Source: a virus
Direction: 5' to 3' (one strand)
IMG/VR virus record: IMGVR_UViG_3300008113_000654
Coordinates: 1 to 38,513 of that record
DNA: 38,513 nucleotides
Under the pieces are notes generated by a model. It ran no database searches, had not been told where the DNA came from, and worked only from the letters and a program-made list of their open reading frames with translations. Made by a program: the position numbers and the translations under genes. This document shows, piece by piece, positions 4,612 through 11,235 of this stretch; the first letter of the stretch is position 1; each line of letters starts with the position of its first letter.

Positions 4612-5407
4612 TCCATTCAAAATCGACGGCCCGACCTGCATCAGCTTTTCGGGGGGGCGCACTTCGGCCTATATGTTGTGGCGCGTGCTCCAAAGCAATG
4701 GTGGCTTGCCTGATGAAGCTGTTGTGTGCTTTGCCAATACCGGCAAGGAAGATGAGGCAACCTTGGAATTTGTGCGTGACTGCCAAACGCATTGGAATGT
4801 AGAAATTAATTGGCTTGAGTTTCGTCCCGAGGCTCCGCACTTTGCTTTGGTGAACTTTGAGACCGCGAGCAGACAAGGCGAGCCGTTTGCATCTTTGATC
4901 GAAAAGAAAAAGTATCTTCCAAACACATTTGCTAGGTTTTGCACAACTGATTTGAAGATTGTGCCCATGAAGCGTTTTATGGCATCTCGCGGCATGGATG
5001 AACATTGCACTTTTATTGGAATCCGCGCTGATGAGCCAAGGCGAGTCGCCAAAATGCGCGACAACAAAGACGAAAAGATTACTCCGCTTGCATCTGCCAA
5101 TGTAGGCAATCAAGACGTTTTGGCATTTTGGAATGCTCAAGCATTCAATCTTAAAACGGTGACTGTGGAAGGAAATTCATTGTTAAGCAATTGTGATCTT
5201 TGCTTCTTGAAAAAACCTTCTCATTTGCTGAACTTGATCAAAGATGCGCCACAAAGGGCTACATGGTGGATCAATCAAGAAAATCGCATCAATGCTCGAT
5301 TCAATCAAGGCATTCCTTCCTATGCGGAAATGCTGAAGTTTTCTCAGTCACAAGCGGATATGTTTGATCCTAGTGAAGAAGCTATTGCGTGCTTCTGTGG
5401 TGAGTGA
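4604..5407 (+). CDS. PAPS reductase-like PP-loop (CysH-like) phage enzyme
   Basis: This 267-residue protein starts ATG 4604, 9 bases after GGAG and overlapping ninB by 8 bases. It has the PP-loop SFSGGRTSAYML near residue 16, FANTGKEDEATLEFV, CTTDLKIVPMKRF, FIGIRADEPRRV, a conserved CDLCF pair and a C-terminal CFC. This is the adenine-nucleotide alpha-hydrolase fold of PAPS reductases, common in phages, where it may act in sulfur transfer to DNA or RNA or in nucleotide metabolism. The gene is visibly richer in A+T than its neighbours (about 35% G+C at 5161-5220 against about 63% at 5761-5820, counted by hand), suggesting a recent arrival. No DndDE-type partners are present. Confidence 0.8.
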   Translation: MRDPFKIDGPTCISFSGGRTSAYMLWRVLQSNGGLPDEAVVCFANTGKEDEATLEFVRDCQTHWNVEINWLEFRPEAPHFALVNFETASRQGEPFASLIEKKKYLPNTFARFCTTDLKIVPMKRFMASRGMDEHCTFIGIRADEPRRVAKMRDNKDEKITPLASANVGNQDVLAFWNAQAFNLKTVTVEGNSLLSNCDLCFLKKPSHLLNLIKDAPQRATWWINQENRINARFNQGIPSYAEMLKFSQSQADMFDPSEEAIACFCGE

Positions 5408-5408
5408 A

Positions 5409-5714
5409 ATGCACAAGTATCCATACGTCAGGGACAAGCGCATCCTTGAGTTTTGCCGCACGCTTCCCTGTCAGTCATGTGGGATCGACAACGGCACCAT
5501 CGTGGCCGCGCACTCAAATCAAAGCATTCACGGCAAAGGTCGCGGGATCAAGGCTTCAGACCAGTACGTCGCAGCCCTTTGCTATGAGTGCCATTACGAG
5601 GTTGATCAGGGTCGCCTGTGCCGACAGACCAAACAGATGATTTGGAACGAAGCCCACGAGCGCACCAAAAGGCTTTTGCAGCTAGAAGGACTTTGGCCTA
5701 ATGAGCAACCCTGA
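5409..5714 (+). CDS. DUF1364/Ref-like HNH-type nuclease
   Basis: This 101-residue protein starts at ATG 5409 (GTG 5400 is an alternative), two bases after the previous stop. It contains PCQSCG, then AAHSN and GIKASDQYVAALCYECHYEV ending in the dipeptide DQ. This is the Cys-x2-Cys / His / Cys-x2-Cys-His arrangement of DUF1364 and Ref-like phage recombination nucleases with a beta-beta-alpha metal site. In the lambda nin region and P1 such proteins help recombination. Position between the PP-loop gene and another nuclease fits a DNA-processing role. Confidence 0.65.
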   Translation: MHKYPYVRDKRILEFCRTLPCQSCGIDNGTIVAAHSNQSIHGKGRGIKASDQYVAALCYECHYEVDQGRLCRQTKQMIWNEAHERTKRLLQLEGLWPNEQP

Positions 5715-6021
5715 AGAATTGTTCGCCTTGCATCTCCGCGCTTTGCGGGTGCCCGACCCGGTGCGGGAGTACAAGTTCCATCCCAAGCGCCGGTGGAGGC
5801 TCGACTTCGCGTGGCCTGATGAACTGATCGCCGTCGAGATCGAAGGCGGCGTGTGGACAGGTGGAAGACATACGACGGGCGTGGGCTTTACCCTTGACTG
5901 TGAGAAGTACGCCGAAGCGATCTGCCGAGGTTGGACGATCCTGCGGGTCACAAGCGCACAGGTCAGCAATGGTCAGGCAATTGATTGGCTTACTAGGGTT
6001 TTCACCCTTAAAACACGCTAA
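5701..6021 (+). CDS. PD-(D/E)XK-type phage endonuclease
   Basis: This 106-residue protein starts at ATG 5701, overlapping the previous gene by 14 bases. It shows the sequence YKFHPKRRWRLDFAWPDE, then IAVEIEGGVW, then a helix DCEKYAEAICRGWTILRVTS. LDFAW...VEIEGG supplies the Asp and Glu-x-Glu metal ligands of a short restriction-endonuclease fold, as in Vsr/DUF559-like or resolvase-like phage nucleases. The compact size is usual. Its exact DNA substrate cannot be told. Confidence 0.65.
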   Translation: MSNPEELFALHLRALRVPDPVREYKFHPKRRWRLDFAWPDELIAVEIEGGVWTGGRHTTGVGFTLDCEKYAEAICRGWTILRVTSAQVSNGQAIDWLTRVFTLKTR

Positions 6022-6054
6022 CATCTGACGACAATAGAGCTTTTACGGGACTAG

Positions 6055-6198
6055 ATGATGACGCTACCACTTTCCCCAAACAAACAACAAAACCCCCTTG
6101 GGTGGCCTTTTGGAGCCTTACCACCCAAGGAGCTTGCGCGCCTGCTTGCCGAGCAGAAACGCGACAAACTTGCCAAGGCTCCACCCTCTCCCTTCTAA
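6055..6198 (+). CDS. small hypothetical protein
   Basis: This 47-residue frame begins MMTLPLSPNKQQ and ends AKAPPSPF. It contains FGALPPKELARLLAEQKRDK, a short amphipathic helix with charged C-terminal half. It fills the gap between the nuclease and ERF and sits immediately before the ERF start region. A perfect 10-bp inverted repeat (6096-6105/6121-6130) lies in it. Function unknown. Confidence 0.45.
   Translation: MMTLPLSPNKQQNPLGWPFGALPPKELARLLAEQKRDKLAKAPPSPF
6096..6130. repeat. perfect 10-bp inverted repeat inside a small gene
   Basis: ccttgggtgg (6096-6105) and ccacccaagg (6121-6130) are perfectly complementary around 15 bases. On the minus strand the stem is followed by GGGTTTTGTTGTTTGTTT, so it could act as a weak terminator of antisense transcription. 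On the plus strand no T-run follows. Confidence 0.5.
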
Positions 6199-6212
6199 GT
6201 GAAAGACAAGAC

Positions 6213-6770
6213 ATGAAACAGATAGCACAAGCCTTCGTAAAGGCGCAAAAGGCATTCGCCCCTGCGCTCAAGACTTCCTCAAACCCTCACTTTAAAAGCC
6301 GATACGCCGACCTTGCCGCTTGCGTCGAGGCAGTCATTGATGCGCTGAATGCAAACGGCATCGCCCTGATTCAGCAGACGCACGAATGCACCGATGGCGT
6401 GATTGTGGAAACGTCTTTGCTGCATGAGTCGGGTGAGGTGATCAGTGGGGGCAAGCTCCATGTACCCGCCGCTAAGCAAGACCCGCAGGGCTATGGCTCG
6501 GCTTTGACCTATGCCCGCCGGTACTCGCTCATGGCGACCTGTGGCATCGCACCGGAAGACGACGACGGGAATGCCGCTTCTAAGCGTCCTGACCCCGATT
6601 ACGCCGCTTTTGAGCGTCAGTGGCTCCCTATGCTTCAGGATGCCGCAATGGAAGGCGTAGCGGCCCTAAATAAGCAGTTTGCGGCCATGCCCAACACGGG
6701 ACAGAAGCGAGCTTTGTGGGCGGCGCATGGGCCTTCCCTTAAGAATGCAGCAGAGAAGGCGGGCACATGA
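6213..6770 (+). CDS. erf: ERF-family single-strand annealing protein
   Basis: This 185-residue recombinase starts at ATG 6213 in the AAGACAAGACATG context. The longer upstream frame is an artefact, since homology begins at MKQIAQAFVKAQKAF. The ERF core is clear: SNPHFKSRYADLAACVEAV, LNANGIALIQQT, DPQGYGSALTYARRYSLMAT and CGIAPEDDDGN. ERF (P22 type) proteins form rings and anneal complementary single strands made by a partner exonuclease, here the YqaJ-type protein downstream. The C-terminal ~60 residues are variable and may bind SSB or DNA. Confidence 0.92.
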   Translation: MKQIAQAFVKAQKAFAPALKTSSNPHFKSRYADLAACVEAVIDALNANGIALIQQTHECTDGVIVETSLLHESGEVISGGKLHVPAAKQDPQGYGSALTYARRYSLMATCGIAPEDDDGNAASKRPDPDYAAFERQWLPMLQDAAMEGVAALNKQFAAMPNTGQKRALWAAHGPSLKNAAEKAGT

Positions 6771-7003
6771 GCGAAATCCAATCAGACATTGACCTTCTTT
6801 GGATGGTCAACAGCGCAGACATTGACGCCTTGGAAGATGCGCGAATGACCTTGCAATCAATCAAGGAAGCAGACCCCGGCACCTACGATGAAATCATTGA
6901 TCAGTCGCTGTCTTTGATCATGAAGGCGTTGAGCATGACGCCGGGTGGTGCGATTGAAAGAATTGTTGAAAAACTAAATGCAACGGAGGAAACATTGAAA
7001 TGA
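6767..7003 (+). CDS. small acidic hypothetical protein
   Basis: This 78-residue, strongly acidic and helical protein overlaps the erf stop (ATGA). Stretches such as DIDALEDARMTLQSIKEADP suggest two or three helices. No family is recognised. It lies between ERF and the YqaJ exonuclease in a chain of start-stop overlaps, so it is translationally coupled and may assist recombination. Confidence 0.6.
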   Translation: MSEIQSDIDLLWMVNSADIDALEDARMTLQSIKEADPGTYDEIIDQSLSLIMKALSMTPGGAIERIVEKLNATEETLK

Positions 7004-7182
7004 ACAAGCCCAAAGCAATAAGGATGGACATTACTGATCCGACTAAGAACAAAAACGACAAGTATTTGATCACGGTCAAGGTCACGAACACATCCAAGAC
7101 GCCAGTCGCCAAGTTGGAGTGTTACGGGTCTTACGACAAGACAACCGTGGATGCAATTTTGAATTTGATGGGGGTCAAGTGA
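7000..7182 (+). CDS. small hypothetical protein
   Basis: This 60-residue protein starts at an ATG overlapping the previous stop. A beta-rich central part (KYLITVKVTNTSKTPVAKLE) is followed by a short helix (KTTVDAILNLMG). It is Lys-rich at the N-terminus. It overlaps the next gene by a TGATG junction. Function unknown. Confidence 0.55.
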   Translation: MNKPKAIRMDITDPTKNKNDKYLITVKVTNTSKTPVAKLECYGSYDKTTVDAILNLMGVK

Positions 7183-7403
7183 TGAAAAACAAAGAAGCAA
7201 AAGCCTTGGAAAAGGAATACAACGAAACGATTGAACGTGGTCGTGAGTTGTGGGAGCAGATTCAGCCAATGGCTGACAGATGCAATGCGATCCTAAAAGA
7301 ACTGCGGGATGCAAAAGTGCCATTCGATGAAATCGCTTTGATCTTTGGCGGTGAATTGCAAGTGGAAACATCAGGCGGTGATGACAATGAGGTGTGGCAA
7401 TGA
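7182..7403 (+). CDS. small helical hypothetical protein
   Basis: This 73-residue protein starts at ATG 7182 in a TGATG junction; longer upstream starts run into the previous gene. It is a charged, probably coiled-coil helix (KNKEAKALEKEYNETIERGR ... ILKELRDAK) with an acidic end. It is coupled to the YqaJ gene downstream. No family is recognised. Confidence 0.55.
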   Translation: MKNKEAKALEKEYNETIERGRELWEQIQPMADRCNAILKELRDAKVPFDEIALIFGGELQVETSGGDDNEVWQ

Positions 7404-8005
7404 TGGAACAGAAATCACCTGAATGGTTCGCCGCCCGTCTAGGCAAGGCCACGGCATCTCGAATTGCCGATGTGATGGCAAAGACAAAGACAGGCTATGG
7501 GGCTTCGCGGGAAAACTACCTGATGGAGCTTGCCTTAGAACGCATCACCAATGCCCAAGCGCCGTCGTTTATGAACGCCGCGATGCAGTGGGGGGTGGAT
7601 CAGGAACCCGCAGCCCGATCAGCCTATGAGTCCACAACAGGGAACTTTGTGACCGAGGTGGGGATGATCGACCATCCGACGATCCCCATGTCCGGGGCGT
7701 CGCCTGACGGGTTTGTCGGGGAGGATGGGCTTATTGAGATCAAGTGCCCCGAGTCCAAGCAGCACCTGAAGAACCTGTCCACGCGCAAGCCTGACACGAA
7801 GTACGTCTATCAAATGCAGTGGCAGATGGCGTGTACGGGTCGGAAGTTCTGCGAGTTCGTGAGTTATGACCCACGCTTCCCTGACCACCTTCAGATGTTG
7901 ATTGTCAGGGTTGACCGCGATGACGCACTGATCGCGGAGATTGAAAAAGAAGTGCGTTTGTTTCTAGATGAAGTGACCAAGATGGTCGAAAGGATTTCCC
8001 AATGA
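7400..8005 (+). CDS. YqaJ-family phage exonuclease
   Basis: This 201-residue lambda-exonuclease-type recombinase nuclease starts at ATG 7400 (ATG 7403 possible) overlapping the previous stop. The motifs are in order: SPEWFAARLGKATASRIADV near the start, MQWGVDQEPAARSAYE, MSGASPDGFVG with the catalytic Asp, LIEIKCPESKQHL (Glu-x-Lys), and YQMQWQMACTGRKFCEFVSY. It degrades one strand of duplex ends to give single strands for ERF. Length and motif order fit the family, and erf plus ssb flanking it make a complete annealing-type recombination module. Confidence 0.92.
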   Translation: MMEQKSPEWFAARLGKATASRIADVMAKTKTGYGASRENYLMELALERITNAQAPSFMNAAMQWGVDQEPAARSAYESTTGNFVTEVGMIDHPTIPMSGASPDGFVGEDGLIEIKCPESKQHLKNLSTRKPDTKYVYQMQWQMACTGRKFCEFVSYDPRFPDHLQMLIVRVDRDDALIAEIEKEVRLFLDEVTKMVERISQ

Positions 8006-8403
8006 TGAAGCTAATTGGAGTCGGTCGCATTGGCCGAGATGTCGAGTTGCGCTACACGGGGGGTGGCGAGCCGGTCGCCAACATTTCCCTTGCGTGGAAT
8101 TACGGCATGAAGGATCAGACCGGCAAGATGCCTTCACAGTGGGTAGACGCCACGCTGTTCGGCAAACGCGCCGAGTCGCTTGCGCCCTACCTCAAGAAAG
8201 GCGTGACGCTGTTCGTGGACCTGAAGGATGTCCATGTGAAGACCTTCAAGGGCAACGACGGCAATCAAAAGAGCAGCTTGACCGGCATCGTGGACAGCGT
8301 TGCCTTTGCAGGGGACAGGCTCAAAGAGTCCCCGCCTTCCGCGTCGGGTCGTCGCCATGACCCCGACAACAACCCTGAAATCTTTGACGAGGTGCCTTTC
8401 TGA
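8002..8403 (+). CDS. ssb: single-stranded DNA-binding protein
   Basis: This 133-residue OB-fold protein begins MMKLIGVGRIGRDVELRYTG and contains ANISLAWNY, SQWVDATLFGKRAESLAPYL and GVTLFVDLKDVHVKTF. The C-terminus is acidic and ends DEVPF, close to the bacterial SSB tip (DDxPF) that docks host repair proteins. It protects single strands made by the exonuclease and probably recruits NinB and ERF. The ATG overlaps the exonuclease stop by four bases. Confidence 0.92.
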   Translation: MMKLIGVGRIGRDVELRYTGGGEPVANISLAWNYGMKDQTGKMPSQWVDATLFGKRAESLAPYLKKGVTLFVDLKDVHVKTFKGNDGNQKSSLTGIVDSVAFAGDRLKESPPSASGRRHDPDNNPEIFDEVPF

Positions 8404-8603
8404 TGAAAACTCTTTTCATTCTCCTCATCGCCGCCGCCAACCTCTCGCCGGTGGTGGCCTTCGCCCGTGCGGGTACGCTGATTTCTTGTGAGGGCATCAG
8501 CACCGCGCAAGGCTATCGGTATGTGGGAACGTACTGCGTGGACTACCAGTGCAAGTACACCACCACCCGAGTGTTCACTTCTTACTGCCCGTTCAGTCTC
8601 TGA
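8403..8603 (+). CDS. small secreted Cys-containing protein
   Basis: This 66-residue protein starts in a TGATG junction with ssb. The first ~22 residues (MKTLFILLIAAANLSPVVAF) form a Sec signal peptide with a likely cut after AFA. The mature part has four Cys (SCEG, YCVDYQCKY, SYC), suggesting two disulfides in the periplasm. It is unusual among the cytoplasmic DNA-metabolism genes. It could alter the cell envelope, for instance in superinfection exclusion. That is inference, and no family is recognised. Confidence 0.6.
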   Translation: MKTLFILLIAAANLSPVVAFARAGTLISCEGISTAQGYRYVGTYCVDYQCKYTTTRVFTSYCPFSL

Positions 8604-8605
8604 CC

Positions 8606-8758
8606 ATGAAATCATCACACTACAAGACACCCCGCACAATGGCCGAATGCGAGTTCGTGGTCGGCTATCCCATCATTGATCAAGACAAGCCTAGCGAATG
8701 GCGCATGGCCGCTGTTTGCATCGGCATCATCTTGGCAATCCTTTGGATATTTAGATGA
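8606..8758 (+). CDS. small membrane-anchored phage protein
   Basis: This 50-residue protein begins MKSSHYKTPRTMAECEFVVG and ends with one hydrophobic helix (MAAVCIGIILAILWIF). The motif KTPRTMAECEF recurs in small early proteins of many phages. The start ATG is two bases after the preceding stop, and the longer frame upstream is not needed. An inner-membrane location is likely. Function unknown. Confidence 0.65.
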   Translation: MKSSHYKTPRTMAECEFVVGYPIIDQDKPSEWRMAAVCIGIILAILWIFR

Positions 8759-9183
8759 GGCCACTCTACGAAACTCAGAAGCATCTGAGCGTAGAGCAAC
8801 AGATAGCGGATCGGTTTGCTGAAAGGGCGCAATGCCAAATGATGAAGCTGCCGATTCGCTATCACCTCGACTACGCAATGACGCGAGGAGAAAAAGCCTT
8901 CGCGTTTGCCGAAATCAAGACCACCAAGTACGACCTTGAGACACATGACCGCTATGGGGGTTTCAAGATCAGTCTAGCCAAGTGGTCAGCAGCAGAGCAG
9001 ATGTGCCGAATCGCTAGGTTGCCCTTCTACCTTGTGGTCGGCTTTCCTGATTGCATCGGCTATACAAGAACCACAGACTTTTCCCATGACGGGATCGTGT
9101 GGTGGGGCAGACAAGACCGGGGTGACTCTCAAGACATGGAACCGGCTATCAAGCTAAACATGACGCGATTCATGGGGCTGTGA
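8755..9183 (+). CDS. putative PD-(D/E)XK-like nuclease
   Basis: This 142-residue protein starts at an ATG overlapping the previous stop (ATGA). HLDYAMTRGEKAFAFAEIKT provides an Asp and a Glu-Ile-Lys in a strand-turn-strand, the arrangement of restriction-like nuclease sites, followed by helix SLAKWSAAEQMCRIARLPFY and the strand LVVGF. Small phage proteins of this kind are often called VRR-NUC- or resolvase-like. No characterised relative is recognised, so the activity is tentative. Confidence 0.5.
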   Translation: MRPLYETQKHLSVEQQIADRFAERAQCQMMKLPIRYHLDYAMTRGEKAFAFAEIKTTKYDLETHDRYGGFKISLAKWSAAEQMCRIARLPFYLVVGFPDCIGYTRTTDFSHDGIVWWGRQDRGDSQDMEPAIKLNMTRFMGL

Positions 9184-9374
9184 TGAACTACAAGAAACGA
9201 ATAGACGAAACGCACAAGGTCGCCGATGCTTTGCTTAACAAAATCTACGACGAAGCAAAAGCCATTTGTCCTGACGATGACATATCAAGGCTGAACCGAG
9301 AAATCGGTATGCTTCATGGAACCATCCGCAACCTGATGATTGACCTTGAGTTGTCCAAAGATGAAGTGCCCTGA
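9183..9374 (+). CDS. small helical hypothetical protein
   Basis: This 63-residue charged helical protein begins MNYKKRIDETHKVADALLNK. The start is in a TGATG junction. It is likely a coiled coil. It overlaps the zinc-ribbon gene by 14 bases. Function unknown. Confidence 0.55.
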   Translation: MNYKKRIDETHKVADALLNKIYDEAKAICPDDDISRLNREIGMLHGTIRNLMIDLELSKDEVP

Positions 9375-9633
9375 GTGTGGTTTGTTCCTTCGCACCCTTG
9401 AGACAAGGAAGACAGAGCAATGGACACGAAGGTCGCGAATGTGCAAGAACAAACACAAGGTCTTGACCCGTCAAAAGCCGGGACAGACCGAGACTATCGT
9501 GCGTCTGAGCAATTTCGTGCCGAGTGCGAAGCCCGCTACGTCCTGTCCAAACCCCTTGCAGAGCGTCGGGAGTATCTTCGCGGTGTGGAGGAACACCGAG
9601 GCATTGCAGGCCGCAAGTACCTTGAGCGAGTGA
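9361..9633 (+). CDS. zinc-ribbon phage protein
   Basis: This 90-residue frame starts MKCPECGLFLRTLETRKTEQ and continues RRSRMCKNKHKVLT. This is the C-x2-C ... R-R-x-R-x-C-x3-H pattern of short phage zinc ribbons related to the NrdR N-terminal domain or Ogr. After about 40 residues the DNA is shared with the next gene in another frame and the protein loses recognisable pattern. It probably binds DNA or RNA polymerase as a small regulator; this is inferred. Confidence 0.6.
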   Translation: MKCPECGLFLRTLETRKTEQWTRRSRMCKNKHKVLTRQKPGQTETIVRLSNFVPSAKPATSCPNPLQSVGSIFAVWRNTEALQAASTLSE

Positions 9634-9677
9634 TCCTGTCTGAGTGGCAAAAGAAAGCCCCCGCTAAGGGGGGCTAA
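9420..9677 (+). CDS. small phage protein overlapping the zinc-ribbon gene
   Basis: This 85-residue protein overlaps the preceding gene by 214 bases in another frame. Its second half (EQFRAECEARYVLSKPLAER, then REYLRGVEEHRGIAGRKYLE) is a helical, charged motif that recurs at the ends of phage early operons. The first ~25 residues look weaker, so the real start may be internal. It is the last gene of the plus-strand operon, and its end holds the terminator of the opposite late operon. Function unknown. Confidence 0.55.
   Translation: MDTKVANVQEQTQGLDPSKAGTDRDYRASEQFRAECEARYVLSKPLAERREYLRGVEEHRGIAGRKYLERVILSEWQKKAPAKGG
9647..9675 (-). terminator. Rho-independent terminator of the late operon
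   Basis: agccccc (9656-9662) pairs perfectly with gggggct (9669-9675) around gctaag. Read on the minus strand the stem is followed by TTTCTTTTG, a U-rich tract. It lies 40 bases past the last late gene and so should end the ~29-kb minus-strand transcript. On the plus strand no direct T-run follows, so it is a poor terminator for the early operon. Confidence 0.65.
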
Positions 9678-9715
9678 GGCCGAGTTTTGCCTATAACTCA
9701 GCAGGAGAGAGGCAA

Positions 9716-10768
9716 CTACGCTTGCATCATAGCGAGGTTGTTCTTGATGCGCTCGTCGTTTGGCACAAATTCCAAGGCTTTTTTGCAATGCTCAATTGCC
9801 TCTGCCTTTAGGCCAATGTGCCACGCCGCAATGCTCAAGTAGTCGTGAGGCTTTTCTGTCCACACTGACGGGTCCATTGTGTATACAGCGGCTTTGTCCT
9901 TGATGTCGAGGGCGGCGCGGCAAGCTGCGTAGCAGTCCGGCCAATTGTTGAAGGCGTAGGCCAACTCAGCTACCCGCACCCAAGGTTCTCGCGTGTAGGG
10001 AGCTTCTGCCGTAGCCCTGCGCGCCCAACTCATCGCCGCATAAAAGTCGCCTTTAGCTTGATAGGCTTCCGACAGCAGGCGCATCGCGTAGCAGCGTTCG
10101 TTCTGCCAAGTCGCCTCGGGCATCTTCAGGTAGTGATTGAGCCGGTCAATCGCCTCATCCCACAGACGATAGAACGTCAGTTCCCGAGCAAAGTAAAAAG
10201 CATTCCGAGGGCAGCGAGGGTCTTCAGCAACTGCCATCCTAAGCAGCGGAAGATACTGTCCCCGGCTCTTTGTCGGGTCCGGGTGGTGACTGACAAGCAA
10301 TCGGTCGGTGTCGGCATAGACTTCAGTGATTCGGTTGTCGGGCACCGGGTATTCGTGAACCGGGTGGTGCCACCGATAGCCGTGGCGGGCGTGTATCTTT
10401 TCGTACTTGAACCGGATGTTGTGACCCCAGTCGAACATATAGCGCAGCCGGGTCGTTTCTCCGAGCTTCCACTTGCGCTCAATTTCCTCGCGCCATCCCG
10501 GCTCTAGCACTTCGTCTAGGTCGAGACTGATGCAGACATCAATGTCTTTGGGGATCAGCGCCAAGGCCGCATCCCGTGCCTTATCGAAGCGCCAAGGGGT
10601 GATGCAGATGTCGTAGACCGTAGCGCCACACTCGGCAGCTTTGACTGCGGTGTTGTCCTCAGAGCCGGTGTCGGCAATCAGGATCAGGTCAGCGTCCTTA
10701 GCTGACGCGCAGAATCGTTCTACAAATTGTTCTTCGTTCTTGCTAATTGCGTATACGCATATTTTCAT
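9716..10768 (-). CDS. GT2-type glycosyltransferase with C-terminal TPR-like repeats
   Basis: This 350-residue protein starts at ATG 10768, preceded by ACAAGAC, the start motif seen elsewhere. The N-terminal GT-A domain has CVYAISKNEEQFVERF, DTGSEDNT and the metal-binding SLDLDEVLEPGW (81-92), then HHPVHEYP. From about residue 200, helical pairs (AFYFARELTFYRLWDEAIDR, YAMRLLSEAYQAKGDFYAAM and later units) form TPR-like repeats. This architecture resembles SunS-type and phage GT2 enzymes. As the last late gene, after lysis, it may glycosylate a virion protein or the host surface. The target is unknown. Confidence 0.8.
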   Translation of the reverse strand: MKICVYAISKNEEQFVERFCASAKDADLILIADTGSEDNTAVKAAECGATVYDICITPWRFDKARDAALALIPKDIDVCISLDLDEVLEPGWREEIERKWKLGETTRLRYMFDWGHNIRFKYEKIHARHGYRWHHPVHEYPVPDNRITEVYADTDRLLVSHHPDPTKSRGQYLPLLRMAVAEDPRCPRNAFYFARELTFYRLWDEAIDRLNHYLKMPEATWQNERCYAMRLLSEAYQAKGDFYAAMSWARRATAEAPYTREPWVRVAELAYAFNNWPDCYAACRAALDIKDKAAVYTMDPSVWTEKPHDYLSIAAWHIGLKAEAIEHCKKALEFVPNDERIKNNLAMMQA

Positions 10769-10776
10769 GTCTTGTC

Positions 10777-11235
10777 CTATAGAAGCGCACATTCAGCCTG
10801 TCTTCTGATCACAAGGCCGCGCAACACCTTGCCACCACCTCGGGTCCAAAGCATCAACTGCTCTTTAGCCCCTTCCCAATCTTGTGCGTTGATTTTGCGC
10901 CGAAGCGTCGATGTCTGCAATCGACCAACGCCAAGGTTATACGCAAAGTCTAAGATAGCATTTAACTTGCGCCAGTCGCGTGTTTGTGCGGCAAGCGCAA
11001 GCAGGATGGGGCATTGCCTGATCACGCCCGGAGCATAAGTGTTAAGTAGCTCATGCATCAAAAGCATACGGGCTTGCGGCTCATCTATGACCGCATCGGC
11101 CATCGTGACCTTGCGGCCATCGGCATAGTAGGTTGATCCATAGCCGATAGTTGCCACGCCTGCGGGGCAAATATAAGGCTTGCTACTAAAGCCCTCAAAC
11201 CTTCGGCAAAGCTCTGCCGCTAGGTCTAAGTTCAT
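10777..11235 (-). CDS. GH24 lysozyme (endolysin)
   Basis: This 152-residue muramidase cleaves peptidoglycan at the end of infection. The T4/P21-type active site is present: Glu14 in RRFEGF, then CPAGVATIGYGST, which fits the Glu-8-Asp/Cys-5-Thr spacing with Cys23 and Thr29. LDFAYNLGVGRLQTSTLRRK and GLVIRRQAE are also typical of the family. There is no signal or SAR helix at the N-terminus, so export must rely on a holin. The ATG overlaps the stop of the upstream membrane protein. Confidence 0.92.
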   Translation of the reverse strand: MNLDLAAELCRRFEGFSSKPYICPAGVATIGYGSTYYADGRKVTMADAVIDEPQARMLLMHELLNTYAPGVIRQCPILLALAAQTRDWRKLNAILDFAYNLGVGRLQTSTLRRKINAQDWEGAKEQLMLWTRGGGKVLRGLVIRRQAECALL

